Shown here piece after piece: positions 26,774 through 36,057 of a stretch of 36,057 nucleotides of DNA. The position numbers and the translations under genes were made by a program. The notes under the pieces were generated by a model. It did not search any database and was not told where the DNA came from. It saw nothing but the letters and a program-made list of their open reading frames with translations. Positions within the stretch are counted from its first letter, which is position 1. The number at the start of each line of letters is the position of its first letter. This DNA is from Coleofasciculaceae cyanobacterium RL_1_1 (GTDB taxonomy: Bacteria; Cyanobacteriota; Cyanobacteriia; Cyanobacteriales; Geitlerinemataceae): the NCBI GenBank assembly GCA_012033105.1, contig JAAUPN010000011.1, positions 1-36,057 on the forward strand, given 5' to 3'.

Positions 26774-27916
26774 GTGAAGTTGAGTTCGAGCGATCGCCCG
26801 CAAACCCATTGCCTACGGCCACAGACGCTGTGCCGTTCTCTGCCTCTCACTGCGCTGAAATATTGGTTAACCGTGATCGCGATCGCGACCCTGTCCGCCT
26901 GCTCCTCGACCAATACACCCCTCACCTCCACCACCCTCAACAGTCCCTTTGCCGACTCCCAGCCCGCCTTGAGCGGTAACGGGCGTTACCTTGCATTTGT
27001 GAGCAATCGTGGCGGTTCGAGCAAAATTGCGTTGTACGATCTGCGAGCCAAGCAGCTGGTCGAACTGCCCTCGCTCGATCGCGGTGATGCGATCGCCGAG
27101 ACGCCTAGCTTGAGTTACACCGGGCGTTACATCGTCTATGTGGCGAGCGATCGGGGACGGCCTGAGATTGAGCTATACGATCGCATCTCGCGGCGCATTC
27201 AGGTGTTGACCAATGGATATCGCGGTTGGGTGCGTAATCCGAATATTAGTGCAGACGGACGTTATGTGGTGTTTGAGACGGGGCGGCGCGGGCAGTGGGA
27301 TATTGAGGTGTTGGATCGCGGGCCTGGGATTGAACTTGATCGCGCGATGGTAGCTAGACCGATGCGATACCCGTTAGAACCACGGTCATACACGCCGATC
27401 GGTGCGCTGATTGTGGCCGCGATCGCCGGAATGATCAGCGGTTGTACGCCCTATCCTCGTTTGATTGAATCGCCCTTTGATCCCGGTGGCCGCAGTCTCA
27501 ACTCGCCATTTAACGAACGATCGCCCGATATCGCCGGTCGCTACCTTGTATTTGTCTCCGAGCGCCAACGCCGCCAGAACATTTACCTCTACGATCTACA
27601 AACCAATCAAACGATCGATCTACCTGGCTTGAATACCCTTACGACCCTAGCCTCCGATCCCGACGTATCTAGCGATGGCCGGTATATCGTCTTTGTCGGG
27701 AATCGCCAGGATCGATCGGGTATTTATCTCTACGATCGACAAACCCGACAGGTACGCGAAATTGCGGCCAATCTACGAGCCAGCGTTCGCAATCCCACGA
27801 TTAGCGCCGATAGTTTGCGAATCGCCTTTGAGGCATCAATTAACGGTCAGTGGGATATTTTGGTCTATACCCGTTCGGGGCAGGCGATCGAGGTTCCCTC
27901 TTTGCCGCCGCTCTAG
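26774..27916 (+). CDS. Tandem PD40/TolB-like beta-propeller lipoprotein with two lipoboxes
   Basis: A 380-residue protein made of two similar halves. Each has a hydrophobic segment ending in a lipobox (TLSAC with Cys43; MISGC with Cys224) followed by PD40/TolB-type propeller motifs: GRYLAFVSNRGGSSKIALYD, GRYIVYVASDRGRPEIELYD and GRYVVFETGRRGQWDIEV in the first half; GRYLVFVSERQRRQNIYLYD, GRYIVFVGNRQDRSGIYLYD and LRIAFEASINGQWDILVY in the second. A lipobox in the middle of a protein makes no sense for export, so these are probably two separate lipoproteins joined artificially. An ATG at 27347 starts a plausible second protein, and both other frames hit TAG at 27351 and 27355. A one-base change just before it would end the first gene there. 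The GTG start at 26774 lies only 15 bases after ycf66. Confidence 0.8.
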   Translation: MKLSSSDRPQTHCLRPQTLCRSLPLTALKYWLTVIAIATLSACSSTNTPLTSTTLNSPFADSQPALSGNGRYLAFVSNRGGSSKIALYDLRAKQLVELPSLDRGDAIAETPSLSYTGRYIVYVASDRGRPEIELYDRISRRIQVLTNGYRGWVRNPNISADGRYVVFETGRRGQWDIEVLDRGPGIELDRAMVARPMRYPLEPRSYTPIGALIVAAIAGMISGCTPYPRLIESPFDPGGRSLNSPFNERSPDIAGRYLVFVSERQRRQNIYLYDLQTNQTIDLPGLNTLTTLASDPDVSSDGRYIVFVGNRQDRSGIYLYDRQTRQVREIAANLRASVRNPTISADSLRIAFEASINGQWDILVYTRSGQAIEVPSLPPL

Positions 27917-27988
27917 GGCGTTTGATCCCACTCAACAGAGAAGCTTACCCTTATCTGTCCTCTCCGTCGTCAGTTAATTTGCGCTTGT

Positions 27989-29509
27989 ATGATGCCAATT
28001 CACGCTTCTTTTCTATCCCCATGGGTTCAATCTTCACACCGTTTTCGTCTGGGGGCGATCGCCGTCTCCATGACCCTCGGCTTACCGACCCTTTCCCCCA
28101 CCCTAGCCGCACCAAAGCCGATCTCGACGCCCCTCACCCAGTCCACCAAAGCCATAACCTCAGCGCCGACAGCAGCCATCATCGCCCAGAGCAGCGATGA
28201 AGATACCAACGTGCGCGTCTACGATACGGCTAGCCCTGCCGTCGTGGCGATCGATGTGGGTAATGGCTCCGGCTCCGGCAGCATCATCACCCCCAACGGT
28301 CTCGTGTTGACCAACTCTCACGTCGTCGAACGCGCCACCGGCCCCGTCACCGTCAAGCTGAATGATGGCCGTGAACTCCTTGCGGATGTGGTCGGCTTTG
28401 ATCCGACCGGGCGCGACCTCGCTGCCGTGCAAATTCGCAACGTCAGCAATCTACCCACCATCCGGCGCGGGCGCGATTCGGTGCGGGTCGGTCAGCGTGC
28501 CTTTGCGATCGGCAGTCCGTTCGGCTTTTCCAACACGTTTACGATCGGTATCGTCAGCCGCATCGATCCCGACGACGGCACAATCCAAACCGACGCGGCG
28601 ATCAATCCCGGTAATTCAGGCGGGCCGCTGCTCAACTCCAACGCCGAACTCGTCGGGGTCAATACTGCGATCTATACCACCGGCGAAAATGCGGGCAATA
28701 TCGGCATCGGCTTCGCGATTCCCATTAACCACGTCGAATCGTTTCTAACCGCATTAGCGGCGGGAGATGTTCCCGTTGCCGCCGTTCGTACCGGACTCCC
28801 GGCACTGACCCCCGTTGAAACCAGTCTTGATGCCCCGCCCATTTTTGGCAGCCTGACCGAGGGGGATAATGTTTTGCCGAGCGATCGCAGCCTTTTTGAT
28901 GCCTATCGCTTTAGCGGTCGTGCCGGTCAGTCCGTCTCGCTAGCCATGAGCAGCCAAGATTTTGACTCGTATCTGATTTTGCTCGATGCAGACGGCAATA
29001 GTGTGACCTTTGATGACGATAGCGGCGGTGGCTATGACGCCTTGATCCAGACCACGTTACCGACTTCGGGGGATTACTTGCTGCTGGCGAATACCTACGA
29101 AAGCGGACAGTCGGGATCTTACCGTTTGCAGCTTTCGAGCGGAACGGGGAACGTGGCCGCAACACCGCCGTCAGCGTCGGGAACGCTCAACCTTCAGCGC
29201 AGCGGCTCACTTGACGACAGCGATAACACCTTGCCCAGCGATGGTAGCTTGTTTGATGCCTACGAATTTTCAGGCCGTGCGGGTCAAACGGTGGAGATTC
29301 GGCTGACAAGCACTGAGTTCGATACGTATTTAATTTTGGTGGACGAGTCGGGTGCGTCGATCGATCAAAATGATGATGCCTCGAACACCACGACCAATTC
29401 GTTTTTGCGGGTCACCCTACCCCAAACGGGACGTTACAGCGTCTACGTCAATTCCTACGATGCCACCGGTCGCGGTACGTATAACCTCGTCATCCGCGAG
29501 GCCAATTAA
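27989..29509 (+). CDS. Secreted trypsin-like serine protease with two C-terminal PPC domains
   Basis: A 506-residue exported protease. A signal peptide covers residues 1-41 (hydrophobic GAIAVSMTLGLPTLSPTLA). The S1C (DegP/HtrA-type) protease domain covers about 75-265 with the full triad: His111 in TNSHVV, Asp143 in GRDLAAVQI and Ser210 in NPGNSGGPLL; IGFAIP closes the domain. In place of the PDZ domain usual in HtrA there are two pre-peptidase C-terminal (PPC) beta-sandwich domains, about 282-380 and 400-504. Each has the landmarks DNxLPSD.SLFDAY.FSGRAGQ and FD.YLIL.D. They suggest binding or folding roles after secretion. It starts 72 bases after the PD40 gene on the same strand. The upstream ATG at 27989 is followed by another Met, either usable. 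Confidence 0.92.
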   Translation: MMPIHASFLSPWVQSSHRFRLGAIAVSMTLGLPTLSPTLAAPKPISTPLTQSTKAITSAPTAAIIAQSSDEDTNVRVYDTASPAVVAIDVGNGSGSGSIITPNGLVLTNSHVVERATGPVTVKLNDGRELLADVVGFDPTGRDLAAVQIRNVSNLPTIRRGRDSVRVGQRAFAIGSPFGFSNTFTIGIVSRIDPDDGTIQTDAAINPGNSGGPLLNSNAELVGVNTAIYTTGENAGNIGIGFAIPINHVESFLTALAAGDVPVAAVRTGLPALTPVETSLDAPPIFGSLTEGDNVLPSDRSLFDAYRFSGRAGQSVSLAMSSQDFDSYLILLDADGNSVTFDDDSGGGYDALIQTTLPTSGDYLLLANTYESGQSGSYRLQLSSGTGNVAATPPSASGTLNLQRSGSLDDSDNTLPSDGSLFDAYEFSGRAGQTVEIRLTSTEFDTYLILVDESGASIDQNDDASNTTTNSFLRVTLPQTGRYSVYVNSYDATGRGTYNLVIREAN

Positions 29510-29654
29510 ATCCCAGCCATCTCAAGTGAGTCGGGTGAGCATGGCCTGCCACGATAATTTGACTATCCGGCAAGGTCTCAACAATCTGCGGACGAATTGC
29601 CATGATGGCGGGCGATGCCCACCCTGCTCAACAACTCAACGAACGTAGACGGGT

Positions 29655-30725
29655 TTATTGCCAACGATCGCGCAACATTTGGGCGTATTGATACCACTCA
29701 ACGTTACCCGTCTGGTTATAGAGATCAATGGCCTGGTCGAGGTCGGCTAGTGCGGCGGGGCGATCGCCGAGGAACATCTGCGCTAAGGCTCGGCTATATA
29801 AAACGTCGGCATGGTGAGCTTTCTCAGAGGTGAGATCCGCGCGATCGCCTCCGAGGGCGGCGGTGTAGTCGGTGACGGCGCGATGATAGTCACCGAGCTG
29901 ATAGTAGACATTGGCGCGATTGTAGTGAGCTTGTTCCAGGGTTGGACTTGGGGTTGGACGCGCTTGATCAAGCTTGATCGCGGTGCTGTAGTCTTCGATC
30001 GCATCGGCAAAGTTTTCGAGATACACCTGAGTGCTACCGCGATTGTTGTACGCCTGCACGTAGTCAGAATCGTGGGAAATGGCCTGATCAAAATCATCGA
30101 TCGCGCTGTAGTAGCGACCGAGCGACAGGTTCGCATTGCCGCGATTGTAGTAGGCCAGGGCGATCTGGCTGTAGTGATGTTGGATCGCGTCAGAAAAGTC
30201 GGCGATCGCTGCATCGTAGCGCCCCATTTCCAGATACGTATTGCCTCGGTTGTAGTAAATCAAGCCGAGGTCGGGATGGTCGTAGTTTAGAGCTTCGGAA
30301 AAGTCGGCGATCGCTTCAGGATACTGTCTGAGATCCGCGTGGGCATTGGCTCGATTGTTATACGCCTCGGCATAGCTCGGGTCGAGGCTCAGAACTCGCG
30401 AGTAATACGACAAAGCCGACTGAAGGCTACCGTGTTCAAAGTAGTAATACGCCCGCTCAAAGTAGTCGTCGGTCGCAAGCTGGGCAAGCTGCGGCGTTTG
30501 AGACACAGGATGTACAGCGCGATCGCGGGCATACGTTGGTGAAGCGAGAGCCGTCACCACCAACACAACGCCGATCGCACTCAAACCGGGCGGGAGATCA
30601 CGGGTAATGACGGGCGATCGAAGCGTCGATCTCCGAAAATATTTAGCGTAAATGAACGGGTTTGCGCTTTGTTGACGAAAGAGGTTAAGCACCACAACGA
30701 CCAAACGACGACCAAACTTAGACAT
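29655..30725 (-). CDS. Tetratricopeptide-repeat protein, probably exported or membrane-anchored
   Basis: A 356-residue protein. Residues 47-66 (LSAIGVVLVVTALASPTYA) form a signal-type hydrophobic segment after a long basic N terminus. The remainder holds seven or so TPR units (34 residues each), for example YAEAYNNRANAHADLRQYPE, LALAYYNRGNANLSLGRYYS and YVQAYNNRGSTQVYLENFAD. Such proteins act as assembly or binding scaffolds; the partner is unknown. The ATG/start at 30725 is the first in frame; a start closer to the hydrophobic segment cannot be excluded. It faces the protease gene tail to tail, with 145 bases between them that contain a weak GGGCGATGCCCACCC repeat. Confidence 0.85.
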   Translation of the reverse strand: MSKFGRRLVVVVLNLFRQQSANPFIYAKYFRRSTLRSPVITRDLPPGLSAIGVVLVVTALASPTYARDRAVHPVSQTPQLAQLATDDYFERAYYYFEHGSLQSALSYYSRVLSLDPSYAEAYNNRANAHADLRQYPEAIADFSEALNYDHPDLGLIYYNRGNTYLEMGRYDAAIADFSDAIQHHYSQIALAYYNRGNANLSLGRYYSAIDDFDQAISHDSDYVQAYNNRGSTQVYLENFADAIEDYSTAIKLDQARPTPSPTLEQAHYNRANVYYQLGDYHRAVTDYTAALGGDRADLTSEKAHHADVLYSRALAQMFLGDRPAALADLDQAIDLYNQTGNVEWYQYAQMLRDRWQ

Positions 30726-31145
30726 CCATAATCTATTTGATAGATGGGATAACTCTAAATTATCAAGTAATCCTTCCGGTTGGGTTGCTTTGAAGCATAA
30801 GTATAAAGACGTTTATTCTTGTTCGGCCAGCTCCGTGCATCGCTTCTCCCGTTTTGGGAGAAGGGGAGCCAGAAAAGTTTGATTTTTAAGCATCAAAGTC
30901 CCTCGCCCAGCTTGGGAGAGGGACTTAGGGAGAGGGACGAAAGAGTATGCGTTTGCCCGATCATTCAAGGCAATTCAATTGATATTGCAAGAAATAAAAG
31001 CATGATTTGGGAAAATTGACTAAAACACGGGTGAAGCAATCGTATCGCTCTAAAATACGGGTATTTCAGCTTTAAATTTTTCAAAATTCAGACCACATTA
31101 CACCCGAAATTTACGTTAAATAATCTAAAAAGCCGATGTGATTGA
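30726..31145. repeat. Intergenic hairpin repeats and a one-sided MITE end
   Basis: This gap carries CTTCTCCC-GTTTT-GGGAGAAG (30843-30863), TTTGAT...ATCAAA (30877-30897) and TCCCTC...GAGGGA (30899-30923), a type of intergenic hairpin common in cyanobacteria. At 30944-30958 AGTATGCGTTTGCCC equals 15 bases of the right end of the MITE, but no left end is visible. No gene is recognised. Confidence 0.6.
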
Positions 31146-32544
<1,399 letters not shown>

Positions 32545-32634
32545 GGCTTCAAGTGCATTTCGGGTGTTATCAATTGCCGATCGCGCCGCGATGCAGAGCG
32601 TGGGCTTTCTCTAACGATCCACATCAAAACTATC

Positions 32635-32673
32635 AAAAAGAGCCGATCAAGCTGTACGTGATCGGCTCTTTTT
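32635..32673 (+). terminator. Rho-independent terminator of purA
   Basis: AAAAAGAGCCGATCA and TGATCGGCTCTTTTT are perfect reverse complements around a nine-base loop (32650-32658), ending in a run of T. It is symmetrical and could stop transcription from either side. It lies 90 bases after the purA stop. Confidence 0.9.
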
Positions 32674-32744
32674 GATCAAAATCCAAGCAGTCGAGTCACA
32701 CCACAGATTAGACCGACGAGCTTTAATCTTAGATCGTCGCTCTA

Positions 32745-32805
32745 GGTGGACACCGTACTATTCGCTTCGCGAAGGCTACGCCAACGACTCCGCTCAGTGC
32801 TCACA
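32745..32805. repeat. REP-like repeats after purA
   Basis: This stretch combines TTCGCTTCGCGAAGGCTACGC, a short palindromic repeat, with ACTCCGCTCAGTGCTCA, the reverse complement of the TGAGCGGAGT core found elsewhere in the window. It lies between the purA terminator and the end of the aminotransferase gene. Confidence 0.6.
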
Positions 32806-32849
32806 GGTGTTTTTGTGTTTTGCTCGTATAGAACTGGATTTTGTCTAAA

Positions 32850-34025
32850 TCAGGTCTTGGCGAGAAATAACGCGAGTCGATCGGCGGCCACCTCCAGTAC
32901 ATCCGGCTCTTGCACCAAGGCAAACCGTACATAGCCCTCACCACTCGCACCAAACCCTGCACCGGGCGACAGCGCTACCCCGGTTTCTTGCACCAATCGC
33001 ACACAAAAGTTGATCGAATCCGTCGCCCAGCGATCGGGCAGCTTCGCCCAGAGGTACATCGTCGCCTCCGGTTTCGGTACAATCCAGCCGATCGCGGCGA
33101 GGGATTCCACCAGTTGATCGCGCCGCGCCCGGAAGGTTTCGACCGTTTGTGACACCACCGTTTGATCGCCGGTGAGTGCTTCGATCGCCCCGTTAAGAAT
33201 GCCGCGATATTGATTAAAATCAACCGCTGCTTTGATGCGTCGCAGCGCTAGGATCAGTTCTGCATTGCCGATCGCGTAGCCGACGCGAAAACCGCCCATA
33301 TTGTAAGACTTGGACATGGTGAAAAATTCGATCGAGCGTTGTTTTTCGGTGTCGGCTTGCAGGATTGAGGGGGGGCGATCGCCGCTGAAGACGAGGTCGC
33401 CGTAGGGAAAATCGTGGACTAAGACGAGGTCGTAACGCTCACAAAAGGCGACGGCTTCGCGGAAAAAATCGAGGCTGGCGATCGCGCTAGTGGGGTTGTG
33501 GGGATAGCTCAACACCATCAATTTGGCATGATCGAGTACGCGATCGGGAATTTGACTAAAATCTGGCAAAAAGTTGTTTTCCGCTAGCAACGGCATCGGA
33601 TGGATTTGCCCACCCGCCAGATGCACCCCACCAGAATGGGAGGGATAGCCCGGATCTTGTAGCAGGGCGAAATCTCCCGGTTCAAGTAGTGCTAGGGGGA
33701 TATGGGCTGTACCTTCCTGGGAGCCGATTAGGGGTAGCACTTCGGTTTCGGGATCGATGTGAATGCCGTAGCGATCGGTGTACCACTGCGCCGCTGCTCG
33801 ACGAAAGGTACGGGTGTTGTTGAACAGTAAATATTGATGGCTAGCTTGATCGTCGAGCGATCGGGCGATCACGTCGAGGACGGGCTGAGGGGTGGGTAAA
33901 TCGGACGAGCCGAGGGACAGATCGATCAGGTCTCGCCCTGCGGCGATCGCCGTTGCCTTGGCGCGATCCATATCGGCGAAAACGTTACGTTCGAGCGGGG
34001 CAAGGCGTTGGGCGAAACGGATCAT
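32850..34025 (-). CDS. PLP-dependent class I/II aminotransferase
   Basis: A 391-residue fold-type I aminotransferase. LSLGSSDLPTPQPV near residue 37 is the N-terminal substrate loop, NTRTFRRAAAQW follows, VLPLIGSQEGTAHIPLAL the cofactor phosphate loop, LSYPHNPTSAI near 180 (Asn/Pro contacts to the PLP ring) and MSKSYNMGGFRVGYAIG with the Schiff-base Lys near 245. The sequence resembles the LL-diaminopimelate aminotransferase-like branch, but substrate cannot be decided from sequence. I start at ATG 34025; the TTG at 34034 would add three residues. A divergent small gene starts only 22 bases away. Its 3' end lies 45 bases from a REP-like repeat. Confidence 0.9.
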   Translation of the reverse strand: MIRFAQRLAPLERNVFADMDRAKATAIAAGRDLIDLSLGSSDLPTPQPVLDVIARSLDDQASHQYLLFNNTRTFRRAAAQWYTDRYGIHIDPETEVLPLIGSQEGTAHIPLALLEPGDFALLQDPGYPSHSGGVHLAGGQIHPMPLLAENNFLPDFSQIPDRVLDHAKLMVLSYPHNPTSAIASLDFFREAVAFCERYDLVLVHDFPYGDLVFSGDRPPSILQADTEKQRSIEFFTMSKSYNMGGFRVGYAIGNAELILALRRIKAAVDFNQYRGILNGAIEALTGDQTVVSQTVETFRARRDQLVESLAAIGWIVPKPEATMYLWAKLPDRWATDSINFCVRLVQETGVALSPGAGFGASGEGYVRFALVQEPDVLEVAADRLALFLAKT

Positions 34026-34047
34026 AATTAACAACTAATCGTTATTC

Positions 34048-34347
34048 ATGTTAGTCACCCATTATTCATTGCTTTACCACACTCTGCGCGTCAAACAAAA
34101 CGGTCAGTATCTCGGGGCAACGCCTAACCCCGATCGCCCCGATCGCTTCGTTCTGGTCTTCACCGAAACTGCCGACGCTCTGAGCTATCTCAATGCTCAC
34201 GCAGCGGGCTTGGAAGATCGGTTCGCGATCGAGACGATTCATGCAACCCAGGTCGGTGGCATCCTCGAACGCTGGGGCTTTGCTGGGGTTGGTCTCGTGC
34301 GTGATCCTCGCGTACCGGAGCTTGAATTGGCGACGCGCCTGAGCTAA
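34048..34347 (+). CDS. Small conserved-looking protein of unknown function
   Basis: A 99-residue frame from ATG 34048. It looks coding: biased codon use, CGATCG-rich like its neighbours, and a regular alpha/beta pattern (YHTLRVKQNGQYLGATPN, then RFVLVFTETADALSYLNAHA, then FAIETIHATQVGGILERWGF). There is no signal peptide or membrane helix, so it should be cytoplasmic. I do not recognise the family. The ATG is only 22 bases from that of the divergent aminotransferase gene, leaving no room for promoters or leaders between them, so the true start may be further in. Confidence 0.6.
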   Translation: MLVTHYSLLYHTLRVKQNGQYLGATPNPDRPDRFVLVFTETADALSYLNAHAAGLEDRFAIETIHATQVGGILERWGFAGVGLVRDPRVPELELATRLS

Positions 34348-34357
34348 TTTTTCCCAA

Positions 34358-34440
34358 ACTCAGCGCAAACTTAGCTCAAACTTCAATCCAATCCAGCCCA
34401 AATTCAGCTCAAACTTCAATCCCACTCAACCCAAAATTGA
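34358..34440. repeat. Degenerate 33-bp tandem repeat
   Basis: CTCAAACTTCAATCC begins at 34375 and again at 34408, with similar CCAAA(A)TTCAG/TTGA between. An earlier, weaker unit precedes them. The region lies between two plus-strand genes and has no coding features. Confidence 0.65.
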
Positions 34441-34577
34441 CTCCAAGGGGTGACCGCGATCGCGCTACAGTGATAATCCGAATCACAATACATGCCATTC
34501 TGGATTGAACCGTCCCACGGCCTTAAATCCGGTGCAGGTTGCCTTAAACTCCATTAATTTTGCGCGTATCTGACCCT

Positions 34578-35537
34578 ATGAACGTACTCGTCACCGGCGC
34601 TAACGGCTTTACCGGCTCGCACCTTGTCCGTGCCCTGCTTGATCGCGGCGATCGGGTCACGGCACTGGTTCGCATCTCTAGCGATGTTTCGCGTTTGCAG
34701 GGTCTCAACCTTACCTACGCTTACGGAGATGTGACTGATCGGGCGTCGCTGGACAAGGCGATGATTGGGATTGAGCGGGTGTTTCACGTGGCGGCGTTTG
34801 TGGAGTTGGGGTTGGTGGATGCCGATCGGATGCGGCGTGTGATGTGGACGGGACGCGGAATGTGATTGAGGCGGCGCGGGCGGCCAAGGTGGCGAAAATC
34901 GTCTATTGCAGCACGGTGGGGGTTTACGGCGATACAAAGGGCGAGGTGATTGACGAGACCTATCAGCGTCAGCAGGCAGATTTCTCGTCGGCCTATGATG
35001 AGACGAAGCTCAGAGCGCAGGAGCTTGTCAATCAGGCGGTGGCGGACGGGATGGATATTGTCAGCATCATGCCATCGGGGATTTTCGGGGCGGATGATCC
35101 GCATTTTGGCCCGGTGATTAAAAATTTCCTCAAGGGTCGATTGCGGGTCTGGGCGGGGGCGATCGCATCACAGGGATTGTCCACGTGATGATCTGGTTGA
35201 TCTGATGTTGCGGGCAGCGGATCAGGCGGCGGCGGGTGAGCATTTCATCGGCACGGCGGGGGATCTGACGACGCGGGATATGTTTTCGATTTTGAGTGAA
35301 GCGGGCGGGGTGACGCCGCCGACGGAGTTGCCGGAGCCGTTGGTGCGGTTGATTGCCAATATTCTCGACCCGATCGGGCGGCTCATTTCCTGGAATCCGC
35401 CGATCGGGCGCGAGCGGGCGCATTATGTTTACGATCGCTGTGTGCGGATCACGAGCGAGAAGGCGCGGCGAGAGCTGGGTTGGGAGCCGCGATCGGTGGA
35501 GGCGGTGTTATTGGAAATCGTCAAGGCGCTGCGTTAG
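34578..35537 (+). CDS. NAD-dependent epimerase/dehydratase (extended SDR), three frameshifts
   Basis: An extended short-chain dehydrogenase that acts on a nucleotide sugar or related substrate. The dinucleotide-binding motif TGANGFTGSHL is at residues 6-16. The catalytic pair is in SAYDETKLRAQ (YxxxK) and CSTVGVYG is the preceding strand. The gene is split three ways. Near 34842 one base appears missing (RRV then NVDGTRNVIEAARAA). Near 35157 one G is missing from the G run beside GCGATCGC, giving GGDRITGIVHV. At 35187 another G is missing, giving HVDDLVDLMLRAADQA. With these three repairs the gene is full length, about 320 residues, ending at 35537. It is followed 23 bases later by the GIY-YIG gene. 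The exact substrate is unknown. Confidence 0.85.
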
Positions 35538-35560
35538 CGCCGATTTTGCTGGGTGGGTTG

Positions 35561-35884
35561 ATGGCGTATGTTTATCTGCTTGAGTGTGTCGATGGTTCGT
35601 TTTATGCGGGTTCGACGCGGGATCTGGAGCGACGGTTATGGCAGCATCAGACGGGACGGGGGGCGAAGCATACGCGATCGCGGTTACCGGTGACGCTGGT
35701 GTTTGCGGAATTTTATGAGGATGTTTCGGAGGCATTTGCGCGGGAGAAACAGATTCAGGGGTGGAGTCGCAGGAAAAAGTTGGCGTTAATTGCGAGTGAT
35801 TGGGAGGAGTTGTTACGGGCGGCAGAGTGTCAAAACGCAACGCATTCGCGGTTTTATGAGAGAGATCGAGCGGATGAGCCCTGA
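35561..35884 (+). CDS. GIY-YIG nuclease-family protein
   Basis: A 107-residue single-domain protein of the UvrC/YhbQ-type GIY-YIG nuclease family. The core MAYVYLLECVDGSFYAGST (GIY-YIG equivalent: VYLL and YAG), followed by LERRLWQHQTGRGAKHTRSR with the catalytic Arg, defines the family. EAFAREKQIQGWSRRKKLAL supplies the catalytic Glu of the later helix. Such small proteins may act in DNA repair or be inert; function is unproven. ATG 35561 fits the family; a longer frame from 35480 overlaps the epimerase gene. The stop codon (35882-35884) and the last codons lie inside a REP-like repeat. Confidence 0.9.
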   Translation: MAYVYLLECVDGSFYAGSTRDLERRLWQHQTGRGAKHTRSRLPVTLVFAEFYEDVSEAFAREKQIQGWSRRKKLALIASDWEELLRAAECQNATHSRFYERDRADEP

Positions 35885-36026
35885 GCGGAGTCGAAGGGCG
35901 GGTCTCAACTCGGCAGGATCACAATGAGCCCTGAGCGGAGTCGAAGGGCGGTGTCCCCTCAACAGGATCAATGGTTGATCGTCCTGTAGCGAAGACCGGG
36001 CTTCGACTCCGCTCTGCCCTCATTGG
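35874..36026. repeat. Cluster of REP-like repeats, two direct and one inverted
   Basis: ATGAGCCCTGAGCGGAGTCG begins at 35874 and again at 35924 (period 50), each followed by AAGGGCGG. GGGCTTCGACTCCGCTCTGC at about 35999-36020 is the inverted partner. The window ends inside what seems a longer palindromic cluster. Confidence 0.8.
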
Positions 36027-36057
36027 GGGTTGAATGCTGTTTCGATGCGTTCGAGGT

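Overview
The window is chromosomal DNA from a cyanobacterium. The evidence is direct: psbX (photosystem II), a Ycf66 protein, a YggT/Ycf19 protein, the cyanobacterial-type glutamate-cysteine ligase, SepF, and a very high density of the HIP1 octamer GCGATCGC and its core CGATCG. I cannot name the genus. Base composition is moderately GC-rich. I see no rRNA, tRNA, CRISPR array, complete insertion sequence, prophage or defence island. Most genes are housekeeping.

Layout. 1-4181: the 3' part of a type IIA topoisomerase A subunit (+), then a DCC-family thiol protein with pyrF (-), then a PfkB-type sugar kinase (+). 4182-7161: a MITE with perfect terminal inverted repeats and a 10-bp target duplication, a GNAT acetyltransferase (-), a pentapeptide-repeat protein (+) and an exported SIMPL-domain protein (+). 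7162-11044: glmS, proC and sepF, all on -. 11497-13055: a LOG-family protein and a small orphan protein (+). 13136-20209, all on -: a secreted choice-of-anchor-I beta-propeller protein, a UbiD decarboxylase, an ABC ATPase and a LysM/M23 peptidase. 20210-21269 is a kilobase without a recognisable gene. 21270-24713: trmL (-), gshA-like (-), an EamA transporter (+) and YggT (-). 24832-26758: a second MITE copy, psbX and ycf66. 26774-30725: a tandem PD40 lipoprotein, a trypsin-like protease with two C-terminal PPC domains (+) and a TPR protein (-). 31213-36057: purA with promoter and terminator (+), an aminotransferase (-), a small orphan protein (+), an NAD-dependent epimerase (+), a GIY-YIG protein (+), then a cluster of REP-like palindromes.

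Pathways. Several genes feed envelope and cell division work: GlmS makes glucosamine-6-phosphate, SepF tethers the Z-ring, and the M23 enzyme probably cuts peptidoglycan. PyrF and PurA belong to nucleotide synthesis, ProC to proline, the GshA-like enzyme to glutathione and UbiD probably to plastoquinone. PsbX, Ycf66 and YggT relate to the thylakoid.

The most striking property is technical or evolutionary. At least ten otherwise intact genes (topoisomerase, pyrF, sugar kinase, GNAT, anchor-I protein, ubiD, ABC ATPase, EamA, epimerase, possibly the PD40 protein) contain one to three single-base frame changes, often beside HIP1 sites or G/C runs. Essential genes are affected, so I read most of these as consensus errors. 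Frameshifted genes are therefore given their full reconstructed extent. I found no convincing undescribed system. The best leads are the non-autonomous transposable element family, including the copy just upstream of psbX, and the double-lipobox PD40 protein.
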